A stretch of 64,000 bases of DNA from Chrysophaeum taylorii (lineage: Eukaryota > Sar > Pelagophyceae > Pelagomonadales > Pelagomonadaceae): positions 186,001-250,000 of the forward strand of contig JAQMWT010000351.1 of the NCBI GenBank assembly GCA_029834535.1, given 5' to 3'. Positions within the stretch are counted from its first letter, which is position 1. Each line of letters starts with the position of its first letter. The notes beneath the pieces are model-generated. The model did no database searches. It was not told the origin of the DNA and worked only from the letters and a program-made list of their open reading frames with translations. The position numbers and the translations under genes were made by a program. Shown here piece after piece: positions 10,164 through 21,511 of this stretch.

Positions 10164-12591
10164 ATGTCCTCGATCGAAATTCAATCTAGCAAACTTTCGC
10201 ACAAACCTTCAGCGGTGAGCGACATTTTTTTTTTCCCACCAATGGCACGTCGTCTTGAGAACATGATCATCTCCACCGGCGACCACATTATCTCGACCAA
10301 CGATCCTTGGACTAGCATCTCAGCATCTCGCTGCTCTGAAGAAGAATTTCTCAGCATCTCGCTGCTCTGAAGGCGAATTTCGCGTCAAGCAACAACGTTG
10401 ATATCCATGAAAACCGCGACATGAACTTCACGCGACTTTACAAGCGCATTACCGATGTCTACATGGGCCGTGGGGATCGCGTAGCGAACTTCCTCAACAA
10501 GTTCATCATCGGAGTATACAAGTTGCTAGGCATTGTACCTATCACCGGCGTTCAAGTTGCTCGGCATTTTACCTATCACCGGAGTTCAAGTTGCTCGGCA
10601 TTGTACCTGATCCGACGCACCCTCGAGTGTGTCCTCGCATTTGACTACGTGCATCGTGCTTCAAGCCTTACTGGCTTTGTTTTATCGTCTCGCGTTTCGT
10701 ACCGATGAATGTGGTTGTACCCTTGAGAAGTTCAACAACAACCAATTTCGATGGCATGCACAACCACTTCCGCCGCGCTATCCGCCGCGTCGTCAGCCAC
10801 GACTTCAGAATCTTCCAACTGACCTACCCTAGACTTTCCCCTTTCCCAACAGCCTGGCTCTACTCGATTCCGACGCACTACCCTATGTCCTTTTGGCGGC
10901 TGCAAGGATCACTTTAAGGGGGACTGCCGCAAGTTTCAAAGTTCCTAGCTATTCCACGACAACGCCCTACCCACCATCGCCGTTCTTCTCAACAGCGCAA
11001 CACTTCCAATGACTCCAAAAACACCCAACAACACCAACCCAAACCCACCACCACTAACACTACCTTTTCTGCTCCTATGCCTACTCCCACCTTGACTGAT
11101 TCTAGTTCCACTCCGCCGCTTTTCTTAATACCACCACCTATTACACCCCCCTTCACCGCCTTAAACGGCCACACCCACCGTCTCACATACACTTCCCGAT
11201 TCTCTATCTTATCATCTTTGCACCTTTCTGCCAATCAAGATAATTCCAAGTCAGCGTGTGTACCGCCGAATGTCTGATGCAAGCACATCAACAACCCCAT
11301 CCCACGGAAGCCCCTCGTTTTTGTTTTTAGCTCCCATTGCACAGGCGCCCCGTTCTGTATTTTCCGCTATTCGTTGCTCAACCCCTCGTTCTGTATTTTC
11401 ACCTCGTCGTTGCTCCACCCCTCGTTCTGTATTTTCCCCTCGTCGTTGCTCCTCTCCTCGTTCTGTCTTTCCACCTCGTCGTTGCTCCCCTCCTCGTTCT
11501 GTATTTTGCCTATTCGTTGCTCCACTCCCCGTTGTGCATTTTCAGCTATTCGTTGATCCACTCCCCGTTGTGCATTTTCACCTATTCGTTGATCCACTCC
11601 TCGTTGTGCTTGTCGGTTTTGGTAAAACCAGCGAATCACGTTCCATCGCGCATTTCACCTGCCACAACTAAGCTGTGCGTGTCAATTTTTCGCGTGCGCA
11701 GTTTTCGTGCTTCCTATGTGGTTGGATCGCTCATCTTCGGGATCCTGGACAGACGCTTCTTTGCTGTGTGATTTGTGGTTCTCCTTCGCGCACTCTCGCC
11801 TTTTCGCCGTTTTTCTGACCTTTAAAATCCGGTTTTGCTATCGCAATGAATTCCGTGCTCAGCACCCGCGACGCTATCTGCAATGTTCTTACGTGCCACA
11901 ACTGTTTTGCCACTGTCGCCAACTTCTACCGCAGTCTATTCGAGTATGACGCGAAGCTCGCCGCTTGCTCCTCCAACGTTGGCCCATATGGCAACTTCGT
12001 TCTTGCGAATGCGAAAACGGGCCACTTTCTTATCTGTCACAGCAGGCTGGCATACAGCAGCCTGGTCTACCCGTGTTCGTTCCTTACACCGCTGGCGCGT
12101 CCGAAGTCTTCCATTTTCGCGTACAGGACGCGGTCGTGCCCATGGCAACTTGCTCGCGCCACCACAACCAAACACCCAACGTTCGCATCAACCCTGTTTA
12201 CGCCTGTTTTGCTTCAGTCGCCTCCGACCATCGTCATAACCTGGTCACCATACAACATATCTGCCCAAAGGCAACGTTCTCATCAGACGTCTGGTACACC
12301 GCCATCATATGTACCAGCCTGTGTTTCCGCTATCTTTGCCCCGCTGCGATTCTCAGTGGCCACAATCGTCTAACGCACGTCATCTCAGGCACTTTTGTCG
12401 CTATTGTTCTTCAGACCTCGATTTTGCTGACAGTTTCGCTTATCAGATTTCCTGCAATGTCAACCACCGAAGGAACTTCAACGTTGTTCTGACTCGAATC
12501 ACGCTTCCCAGCTCTCGTCTACGGTTGCCCCATTGTCAACTGTTCCTGCTGTTGCCCGATTGTCACCTGTTCTTCTTCCGCTGTTGCCCCC
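10164..12591 (+). pseudogene. Degenerate gag-integrase region of copia C
   Basis: The gag start MSSIEIQSSKLSHK is recognisable at 10164, and fragments such as NFTRLYKRITDVYMGRGDRV appear near 10425. A unit of roughly 35 bp containing GTTCAAGTTGCTCGGCATT is then repeated around 10510-10610. No protease DTGA or integrase motif survives in frame. Much of the region is Ser/Pro-rich low-complexity sequence. Confidence 0.75.
11380..11620 (+). repeat. Minisatellite of about 34-36 bp units in copia C
   Basis: About seven diverged units each contain CGTTGCTCC(A/C)CTCC followed by CGTTCTGTATTTTC or CGTTGTGCATTTTC. Copy E has only about four units at 58565-58700, so the array has changed length between copies. 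Confidence 0.85.
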
Positions 12592-14610
12592 TTGTCCGCT
12601 GTTGCCCCCTTGCCCCCTGTGTTTGATGAGAATGCGCCGGTTTCACTGGGACTGATCACCCCATCACGTGAACCGACCATTCTACGAGCTCATAAACTCC
12701 GACGCACCAAAGAGAGAAAACAACAGAAAGTGCAAAAAGCACCAAAGAGAGAAAACAACAGAAAGTGCAAAAGAGAGAAAACAACAGAAAGTGCAAAACA
12801 AAGTCGCGCCAAACGGAGCCGACCGCGCAAAGTCGACCAAAGCGCATTACAACAACCAACAAACTTTCATACTGGCGTTTGTCAACAACGCAATGTCGAT
12901 TCTGTTTCATCCTGTCACGATGTCGCTTCTGTTTCCTCCTGTAACTCTTTGTATGTCTCTTCTGTTAGCTTTCGTTTGTTAGTTCATTATGTCTTCCTTC
13001 CCCTTTGTTTTGCTAACACCCTTGTTGATCCCCATGCACACGTTTATTACTCTGCTTCCGAAGAAATCTCTCAGTATTACCTTGACGAAACTACTATTAC
13101 TTCCACCCATTTACGTGAAGCTTTAGCTCCGACCAATCCTGAGCGTCCTGGCTGGTTGCAAGCCATCGCTAAAGAATATAGCTCTCTTGGTCAGCTTGGT
13201 TGCTGGGATATTATTCGCCTTCCTTCGACTTTTTCTGGCAACATTTGTACCCTCAAGTGGATCCTCCGCAAAAAGTATGACTCTGGCCGCTTCAAATCGT
13301 ACAAGGCTCGCCTCGTTGTCCGCGGTTACACCCAGGTTCACGGCATTGATTATCACGTCACCTACTCGCCGGTTGCTAACATCGTCACGATCCGTTTCTT
13401 TCTAACCTTTGTCGCTGTTCATGACTGGGATTTGCACAAGTTGGATGTCAGCTCCGCTTTTATCCAAGCTCCCATTGACGAAGACATCTATGTCTGGCCA
13501 CCCGAAGGCTATGCTCCTCGCCAACCCACTGATGGTTCCAAAATCGTTTACAAGCTCCGTCGCTCTTGGTATGGTTGCAAACAAGCTCGTCGCAATTGGT
13601 GGCTTTATTTGGAACGCTTCCTTCTCAATGACTGTGGCTTCGTCCGCGGATCTGGTGACACTTGCAATTACAAGCTCGTGCTCAATTCTACCGTTGTCCT
13701 ACGTCTCGTTCTTGTCGTTGATGATCTTCTTGTGGCGCACCCTCGTCATTGTATTGGCCATTACCAAGCCTTTTTCCTCCGTTTCAGAACCTTCACTGAC
13801 GTCAATGAGCTTGATCTCACCACTTACGTTGGTCTCCGCATGACGCGTGATCGCGCACAACCAGACTTGACTCCCGCTCCCAAAGTTCTTCCTCTTTCTG
13901 CGGCTGATTGTCCTGCTCCTGGTTCTCCAGATCACATCTTCATGGCGCGCATCCCTTTTCGTCGTATTTTCCGTTGTGTCTTGTTTCCTTCTGTTATGCC
14001 TCGCCCTGATATCACTTGGTTCGTCAATCAGTGTGCGCGTTTTTCCCACAATCCTGGTAAACCCCACTGGCACGCTTTATCCCACACTCTGCGTGATCTC
14101 AACGGTTCTCAGGATCTTGCCCTTATTCTTGGTCGCGATTCTACCCTTCATCTCTGTGGTTATTCCGACTCCAGCTGGGCCGACGACCCTGATGACCGCC
14201 ACTCTACAACTGGTTTTTGTTTTCTCCTTGCTGGCTCTATGATAGCCTACTGCTCCCGCTCGCAATACTTACTTGCTCGCTCTTCTTTTGAAGCTGAATT
14301 GCTCGCTCTTTACGCCGCTACTGCTGAGCTCTCTTGGCTTCTCAAAATTTTTGATGACTTTGATCTCCCTCGTCACACGGTACCAATGTACGTCGATAAT
14401 AGCACCACCGTCACCCAAGTCCGTCTCCAATGTCTCACACGGCGCACCCGCCATATTGACATTCGCTTTTACAGCACCGCCGAATATCATCGCAACCACA
14501 TCATTAATCTCCAACACATTACTCGTCTTGACAACCTTAGCGATATTTTCACCCGCCGTACGGAAGCTCCTTCCTTCCTCCGGCTTCGTGCTCGTTACCT
14601 CACCTCGTGA
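12592..14610 (+). CDS. Copia C reverse transcriptase - RNase H
   Basis: This 672-codon open frame has a low-complexity N-terminal part (27 bp repeat products) and then an RVT_2 reverse transcriptase. Seen are HLREALAPTNPERPGW, KARLVVRGYTQ, KLDVSSAFIQAPIDED and the VVDD active site. RNase H follows with GYSDSSWADDPDDRHSTTGF and SSFEAELLALY. Compared with copies A and B it lacks about 28 residues between RT and RNase H in frame (after GLRMTRDR), which removes part of the connection region and probably impairs activity. Gag and integrase are missing, so it could be mobilised only in trans. Confidence 0.88.
   Translation: MSAVAPLPPVFDENAPVSLGLITPSREPTILRAHKLRRTKERKQQKVQKAPKRENNRKCKREKTTESAKQSRAKRSRPRKVDQSALQQPTNFHTGVCQQRNVDSVSSCHDVASVSSCNSLYVSSVSFRLLVHYVFLPLCFANTLVDPHAHVYYSASEEISQYYLDETTITSTHLREALAPTNPERPGWLQAIAKEYSSLGQLGCWDIIRLPSTFSGNICTLKWILRKKYDSGRFKSYKARLVVRGYTQVHGIDYHVTYSPVANIVTIRFFLTFVAVHDWDLHKLDVSSAFIQAPIDEDIYVWPPEGYAPRQPTDGSKIVYKLRRSWYGCKQARRNWWLYLERFLLNDCGFVRGSGDTCNYKLVLNSTVVLRLVLVVDDLLVAHPRHCIGHYQAFFLRFRTFTDVNELDLTTYVGLRMTRDRAQPDLTPAPKVLPLSAADCPAPGSPDHIFMARIPFRRIFRCVLFPSVMPRPDITWFVNQCARFSHNPGKPHWHALSHTLRDLNGSQDLALILGRDSTLHLCGYSDSSWADDPDDRHSTTGFCFLLAGSMIAYCSRSQYLLARSSFEAELLALYAATAELSWLLKIFDDFDLPRHTVPMYVDNSTTVTQVRLQCLTRRTRHIDIRFYSTAEYHRNHIINLQHITRLDNLSDIFTRRTEAPSFLRLRARYLTS
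12706..12808 (+). repeat. 27 bp tandem repeat in copia C
   Basis: Three copies of a unit containing AGAGAAAACAACAGAAAGTG. The related array in copy E (59830-59945) has four or more. Confidence 0.88.
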
Positions 14611-14679
14611 CTTCGCCCTGATCTCGCCTGTTTCTTTCTGCCACAATGCCTCTATTGACGTCTTCCTCAAAGCTTCTCC

Positions 14680-14783
14680 TATGTGAGGACCTCACTTACC
14701 CCATTTTCCTTTTCTTTCTTTTCCAGCACCTGTGTGAGGACCTCACTTACCCCTTTTTCCTTTTCTTTCTTTTCCAGCACCTG
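14680..14783 (+). repeat. Tandem polypyrimidine-AG repeats before the copia C 3' LTR
   Basis: Two units of about 53 bp each contain GTGAGGACCTCACTTACCCC, a T/C tract ending CTTTCTTTTCCAG, then CACCTG. Copia normally has a purine tract just before the 3' LTR; here the sense strand is pyrimidine-rich. Single or double units lie at the same place in copies A (384-480) and B (30240-30327). Confidence 0.8.
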
Positions 14784-14879
14784 TGTGAGGAAGCTATGAC
14801 ACTTACCCCTGCACCACGTATCTAGTATCCCTACGTCATTCCCTTGTCGCTAGAGTAACGCCCCATTCCAGTTGTCACA
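14784..14879 (+). repeat. 3' LTR of copia C
   Basis: 96 bp, begins TGTGAGGAAGC and ends TTGTCACA. Confidence 0.9.
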
Positions 14880-14884
14880 ACATC

Positions 14885-17800
14885 ACCAGGTCTTAATTGA
14901 AGGTTGTTTGGGGGGGGTAAGCGCCTTGCCGTGGGCCTCGAGAACGACGACATCAGAGGAGGGTCCAGAATGCCCCCGACCAAGCTAGCTGGAGAAGGGG
15001 GGGGGGGGCAAAGTATCGGCCACACATCTCGGCTCAGCAATGCGCTGGGCGATGCACAGTAGCGGCCTAAGGAGCAGTGGATAGAGGCGTTCTGGAGCTG
15101 CTTGGTATGAATGGTGGTCAGTCATAGAGCAAGCCCGATGGGCACACCAAAAGATTACGAAGCCGTTGGCGACAACGGGGATTATTTATTACCAGCAACA
15201 AGAGTGCCGTCGGTGCCGGGTCTGGCGCCCAACTTGGACGTGGTGGTGTTGGACATCGGGGTGATCGAGGAGGAGACCCATCGTGCCAAGTGCCGGACAG
15301 AACGCGCTTGTCGAGGCGGAGCTCCTCGCCGCTATAGCTTGGATGTCGCGGGCGTACTGCAGGAGACCGTCGACAACAACCGAACCTGAGATGACGCCGT
15401 CGTCCATAATGCCAAATCGTGCGCGTAGCCGCCGCGCGAGCGTCAAGGGCCCGTGCGGCGTCATGCGTTGCCAAGCAATACGCTGGCGGGGTCGCCTTGC
15501 TGGCCGCCTTCTTGAGAGTCGTCGAAGGGGGCGCGACCGTTGCCGGTAGGGCCATGAAGTGCGACCCAGGCTGCCGGCCGTATATAGTTGCTTATCACCA
15601 CAAAACTGCTCTTACGAGACACCGCCTAGGACATAGTGTTAGTGTTGCGCCCCCACCCCCGCCGCAGTCATGGCGGCGAGGATGCCGGCTCTACAAGCCC
15701 CGAGGCTATCCTCGCTTTTTCCAGCCGCATGGTCCGCTGGCTCCATCGGCCGCGCGGCGGTCATCGAGTCGGTAGACGCCTCGTTTGGCCTGTCCGGTAG
15801 GGCATCATCCAAGGCCACCACCACAAGTCCAGACATTCACGAGGCCAGCAGCGCGCCGCAGTCTTCGTTGTTCTATAAGCCGTCCCCATGAATTTTAGAG
15901 CACCATCGAAGAAGACGTTCTGCGCGAAAGTCGACGACAAGCTCTACGCAGCAACTTTACGTCGAGCACCTCCTCCTCTGCAGAATTCAATTCAATTCAA
16001 TTCAATTCAATTCAATTCAATTCAATCAATCTTTGAGATGATCACGGCCTGACGTGCGAGGGGCCGCCTTGGCTTCGATCCCGACGTCTATATGGACGTC
16101 GCGCCGCCCTTCCAGTCGCTGATGTCGATAGTCCAGCCGTCGATACGATGCGCTGAGCTTTGCTGCTGCCGTCCGTCGCTTAGGAGCTCCTGCGGCCGTT
16201 CTTGCGGTGCCAGGTCATCGGCGATCCAGCGACGCAGCAGCCAGAGCGCGGGTCTTCCACGCACAGCGGCCTCTTCTTCGGCAGCCGTCCCTCCCCGATA
16301 ACCCGCTTTTGGTGGTTGTGGATGAGCTTGCCAGACGCGGCGCTGAAGGTGACGACGATGTCTTGGTCCCCTGCGCTCAGGGGGCGTGCAGTTGCCTCTA
16401 TGGTTACGGCATGCCGCGCCGTCCTTCCGGGTCAATTTTGTCAGCCCGCGAACCACGTTATTTATACGCGTTGAGCGGGATCACTCTCCCGCCTGAGTAC
16501 AAGCGGCGGACTTGGTTGGTAATGTCGGCGGCTCTGCCTCTGAGCCAAATCCCCCCCCCCCCCCCCCTGTGCTCTGATCGCATTGACCCTCAGTTATTTG
16601 TGACGCAAAAAGGACCCGGCTTCGAGATGTGCTATAGGCGTGCGCGCAATAATCTTGTAGCGCCCGTACGTAACTAGTTTCGTAAGCTGCTGCCTGTTGG
16701 CCGAATACGCGCGATGCGATACTTGCCATCCATACTCCCCATCGTGCACCTCGAGCGTCTGATGCGTGCTCTTATCACATATTGACCCACCTCACTAGAC
16801 GACGCGCCGCTTCGCCGGACCGTCCAACCTCCCAGCATCACGGAAAGCGACAACGAGCCAGCTACCAAGAGCCCTCTCCGACATGCTCCATCACCGACCA
16901 TCATTCCTGGCTGCGCAACAGCCTAGTCTATCCGCGTAATTTATCTCGAGCTCGCAACGCGTCCGAGCCCCTGATCGGGCTGCCCAGCGGCTCCACCTGC
17001 CGAACCAAGCCACCAGAGTGCCGAACTAGGCCTCGCCCAGCATCGCATACGCTCCGGGGTGCGTCGTTTCAGTGGTTGGGACAGCACGAATCATGTCAAA
17101 TCCATTTTGATAGACACGACTCCGACCTACCTGCCGGATTTCCACCCCGCCCTAGCATCGGTTCGGGTACGACCACTATGTCGGTACAGCAAGGCAAGCG
17201 GCGGGGACAACAAACTTCACCCTCTCTCTCTGCACGAGTAGTTTTGATGACACAGAACTCTCTCTCCTTCTCTGGGGTAAATATTAGATAGGTAACTGAC
17301 TGGCCTTGAAGTACAACAACGGTTCTTCTCTACGTACGTACGTTTAAACTTGCCACAGCCAAAACAAAAATTTGGCCATAGCCTACAGGAAGTCAGTCCA
17401 TATCCCAAAGCTTTCATATTTTAGCGAACCTCCAAGCCCTCTGTGTCCTCTTGCTCGCTGTATCCACCGCGGCGACCCGACGAAACTTACGCTTCCGTGT
17501 GATGCGCGGCGAGGAAGTCATCACTTTTGATGACGCTGATACTTGCCTGCGGACCTGGTCGGACGGGATTGTGACGATAGTTCCCCCCCCCTCTTGGTAG
17601 ATTGCGCCTACACGGCCGCGGCCAAACATCGACGACCTCTACGCGTACGACATTGTTGGGGAAGGGAACTCCGTGCTCTTTAAGCCAACTCTTGCGTCTG
17701 AGCACCCCTTCCGCCCGACCTTTGGCGCGGAGCGCTCTCATACTTCGTTGCCAACCCGGCAGAGGAAGGCTACTTCGAAGAAGACAACGGATTTGCCATC

Positions 17801-19402
17801 ACACCATACACTTCGGTGCGCTATGAGATTCCTGGTGTTTTTCTGGATTCAGACTCGGCCACTGCAATGGGAGAGTACTGGTTCACAGGCCTCGATGGCA
17901 ACGAGACCAAAGTCGAGTACGTTGTGTCCTTACTACTCCTGTTTTCGCACCGACGATGTCACTATCGGTGCAGGTGTACATTTCAATACATTATCAATCC
18001 GGATCCCAGCACCGACTGCAAGCTCAAGATTGTCACCCACCACTCGTCCTTGCCGTACTCTCTCCTTGAGCGAACAACAATTCTCCACCTCCCCAGTCTG
18101 GCACTTGTCCGTCATGCGCTTTGGTTACCCTCCAAGGTCATTCTTCGACATCCCTCGCTTGTTCGACGTGCCCTCACCTTCTGCGCCGGCTACAGAGTCT
18201 GATGAGGGTCATGCCCATGCCGTGATGATGTTGTATGATCGTCTGCTCATCTCTGGCAACACCCACCACCTGGGCCCTCATGGTTGATCCCTACCTTAGA
18301 GTCACCATGATGTGGCAACTATGGTCGTCTGGCGGTGGTCGACCGGCCGCTCATTTAGTACTACTACCTGTTATTGCAGGGCATGTTTTGACCGCGAATT
18401 ATGATGACGCAAACGGCGCCCCTAGCGTCCGTCCGTATACGCGTCTCATCGCTGACATCGATCCGACGACCAAACGCCGCGAGAAAATTAATTTCGCGAA
18501 CACCAAGCAAGCAGCCGGTGGTCGGTCACAAGGAAGACATTAAAGGAGGATCCGTCCAACTTCCAGCGGCCGTGCGAAAATAAGGGCCTCAGCGGGTAAG
18601 AGCGCTAACATACCCAGAACGCTCCTATCGAAAAGACGTGGACTGAACGAAATCGGACGCGTGCTGTGCTGAAGAATCTTAAGTTCTATGTGGGCCAGTC
18701 ACTTGGTATGAGAAGGGACGAAACCGGGCAATTGACAGGACGTTGCGTTTAAGAACGACGCTCGCGCTCCCGATTCTTACGGCAGAATCTCCACTAGACA
18801 CTTCGAAAAAGACGCTGACCTATTCAAGGACGACCGCAACGACCTCCTCGTCACGAACCTCACGCGCCAGGGACCGCTGCGACGTACTTTGCTGCATTTC
18901 AAGGACGAGAGGGCCTCTTACGACGACGCCAACTATGATACGCGACGTATAACACTCGTCTCAGCCGCATCGCTAAGAATATTCTCATCGAACCATCAAG
19001 GAATCGTCGTGCGCGGCGAGTGTTCAAGCCGCTCATCTACGCAGGTGAAAAAGGTCTTCTGGTGCGAAAAAAAGAGCGATGGTACCTCTTCGACAAGTAG
19101 ACTCCAAACGAACGGTGAGAATGATTCGGGCTCGGCACTAATGGCCGATCTCACTCTGAGGCTAGCTGATCAAAATGGCGGACGCTTGTCTCGAAGGGAA
19201 CAACTCAGTGAAATACTCAGGCGGCGCCGAACCCAAGCACGGACCTTGAAACAACCGACCCTACTCGAAGTCGGAAGATTGCACTGAAATTCCTCGAAGG
19301 CGAAAGAAAAAAAAAAACACCGTCCGTCGACAGAAGGGGCTCGACCGAGACGATCCGATGTCTTCTGCTGGCAATTTATTTATTTCAGTGGAAAAAACAG
19401 CG
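14885..19402. other. Gene-poor region with decayed coding fragments
   Basis: No intact gene is recognised. The region has a G run near 15000, a TTCAA microsatellite, a 17-base C run at 16551-16567 and ACGT repeats near 17330. Around 17.62-18.29 kb the plus strand reads like an old coding sequence broken by frameshifts (IDDLYAYDIVGEGNSVLFKP, then YFEEDNGFAITPYTSVRYE in another frame). Another such stretch with many acidic and basic residues is at 18.7-19.1 kb. Neither matches a family I can name. The 16.46-16.55 kb segment resembles 25.06-25.16 kb, suggesting an uncharacterised dispersed repeat. Confidence 0.45.
15985..16030. repeat. Pentanucleotide microsatellite (TTCAA)n
   Basis: About nine near-perfect copies of TTCAA. 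Confidence 0.95.
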
Positions 19403-19432
19403 TAGGGAATTCACTGGGCTCACTTCACTAGG

Positions 19433-20002
19433 TTGTTCACTGAATTTGGTTCACTTCACTTCCCCGAAAATTTTCGTCCGAAGTCCAACGTTCACTTCAC
19501 GTTCATTCACTTTGGCAGACGGCCAAGTCTGATGAGCCAAGTCGAACCGCGCTACCTCTGGAGGTGGAGGATAATGTTGATGATGAGGAGGAATTTAAAC
19601 GCGGTGTTAACAGAAGGAGGAAGTTCACAAGAACGAGCCGATTGCGACGTCGATGTTGTGACGTGGAACACACACCCGGCAACAAAAGTGGACGAGGGTT
19701 TTCCAAGGTGTGGTGGGACTGCGTGCGTCGACCGAAGGAAAATCATCCTGACCACCGCGTTGACCAGTGGGAAGGCGACGACGCATGTGTGTATCCGGTG
19801 CTTGGAGCGCCTGAAGGTGACGAGAGACTTCAAGAAAAGGGCACATGGCAGACGACTAAGCCCTCTTGGGGCCCACTTCAAGGCTGCGCATCCGGAGGAC
19901 GAGCTGGGACGTCAACAACTCACCAAGAAACAGAAGACAGACCAAGAAAAGGAGGGCGTTTTTTATGACGGCCGTGGGCGTTCTGGCAGCCTCGAAGGGT
20001 AA
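19433..20002 (+). pseudogene. hAT transposase N-terminal region with BED-like finger
   Basis: Within this 189-codon frame, residues about 115-160 read THVCIRCLERLKVTRDFKKR and then LGAHFKAAHPED. That gives the C-x2-C ... H-x4-H spacing of a BED zinc finger, which binds transposon ends. The first third of the frame is translated terminal repeat rather than protein. The frame does not join the core frame at 20754 without shifts or introns. Confidence 0.5.
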
Positions 20003-20753
20003 ATCGGATATTACGAGATACTTCATGGCCATGCCCAGCCAGGCAAAGCACTCTTCCCCGATGGCGACGTTCTCGGCTCGGCACTACGTGTACACGTCGC
20101 AGCGGATTTTTTCCAAGCGCACCTTTGACGACGAAGATCATCGCAACCTAATCGAGGCGTAGTATTACCGCGGCGGTGGCGGCGGAAAAGGCAAGCGCCC
20201 TCGTTCATGACTCGAAAGGCGCTGTTTGATGAATGGGTGGACGCTGAATATCGTTGTTTTGTTGTTCGAATCTTGAAGCACGTCGTTACGGGGTGTTATG
20301 AAGCCGCTTTCGGCAATCCATTCGCCCAGGTGCTGCATGACGGCGGGACACTCAAGGATAAGTTCAAGCGACAGGCCATTGGCCTATCCTTCATCTTGTC
20401 CGATTGGAGTGGCGTTGAGACGGTGTGCGTGGGCCTTGTTCCAGCTGACGAGAACCGATTCCGGCACGGCTTCTCTGCTACGTTCTGTGGTTGCGGAGCG
20501 TGCGGGAATCGATATCGATTTGGCGGCCGCAACCATTGTTTAAGACCGGGCTGCAATTGGCGTCGCCGAAGAAATTTTTGTTGAAGTCGAAGCGTGTGAT
20601 AAATCTCAAAAATCTCGGCAGCGGCATGTGGCGACTTGACACGATCCAGAGGCAAGCAGGTGATCAATCCATTCCCAGCTTGCCAGGAGCTGCTGAACAG
20701 TGCCCACGATGGAGCCAAGTACTTTTCTTACGGCACACGTTTGAAGGATTTGC

Positions 20754-21368
20754 ATGCGCTTTTGCCATTACAGCCGGGGAAATAAATCGCCGAAGCTCAA
20801 GCTCGACCTCAATAAGACGAGGTTCCGGGCGCGATACCAACTTATTCGTTCCTTGCTGCCTATGCACCAAGTGCTCAAACTGTACACGGCTACCAACATT
20901 GGACTCCCCTGGACAATCAGTGATGAGCAATGGGTGGCGTTTGCTGAATTCGAGGCGATTTTTGCTATAACGGATGAGGCCGTTGTTTTCGTGCAACATG
21001 AACGCTTATACATGGGGGCGTGCGCCGTATTGATCAAGCACAACATGATCGAGTTTCTGCGAGCTGGGACGCTAGAAGTCATTGATCTCCCGAACATAAC
21101 TGCGAAATCCATGCCACGTAAGACTGTCGATGTTGACGACCTCAGCGAGACCGGCAAAATCTGTCTTGAACGGGCTATTCTCGAATGTGAGCGTCGGTTT
21201 TGCGGGAATAATGAAAACTACGTGCATCACGTCGACTACGAATTATTCAACGATCGTGAGCTGATTGCCTTCCTTCTTGACTTTCGGACTATCAACTGCC
21301 GGCACCTGTCGTCCAATCAAAGAGCTCAGGCCAGCAAGTTGCTTGCTCAAGGAAGAATATGTGATTGA
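20754..21368 (+). pseudogene. hAT transposase core fragment
   Basis: This 204-codon frame contains LNKTRFRARYQLIRSLLPMH, which matches the hAT N-x-T-R-W region, then WTISDEQWVAFAEFEAIFAI, matching the segment where hAT transposases have E-W-x-x-L-x-E-I-x-x-I-L. A charged helical region follows. The typical Trp is Phe here, and no continuous frame links it to the BED or C-terminal parts, so it is inactive as it stands. The identification is by motif order and linkage to the C-terminal remnant. Confidence 0.6.
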
Positions 21369-21511
21369 CGCACGGATTGCATTCCACCACGAAAAGGCAA
21401 AGAGACTTCCTCCTTCGAGTCTGCGCCGTCCTCCGAGCCTGCGCCTGCCCGCAGCCTCTTGGCGGCACTAGAAGTACACGACGCTTGGGACGACGACATT
21501 AAAGTGGCGAC

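Larger units (their letters stand above)
9988..14879 (+). mobile_element. Ty1/copia LTR retrotransposon, copy C (gag-degraded subfamily)
   Basis: The LTRs are at 9988-10059 (72 bp, internally shortened) and 14784-14879 (96 bp). A perfect 5 bp duplication, ACATC, lies at 9983-9987 and 14880-14884. The gag to integrase region (10.2-12.6 kb) is scrambled and filled with tandem repeats. The RT-RNase H frame is long and open. The scrambled layout is shared with copy E at 57.5 kb, so C and E form a non-autonomous subfamily rather than independent ruins. Confidence 0.92.

Noticed and set aside
11380-11620. CRISPR-like array
   Set aside because: Units are contiguous and diverged with no unique spacers; the setting is a eukaryotic retrotransposon, so it is a minisatellite.
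16551-16567. 17-base C run as a regulatory or structural element
   Set aside because: A single homopolymer without paired runs; length is also prone to sequencing error.
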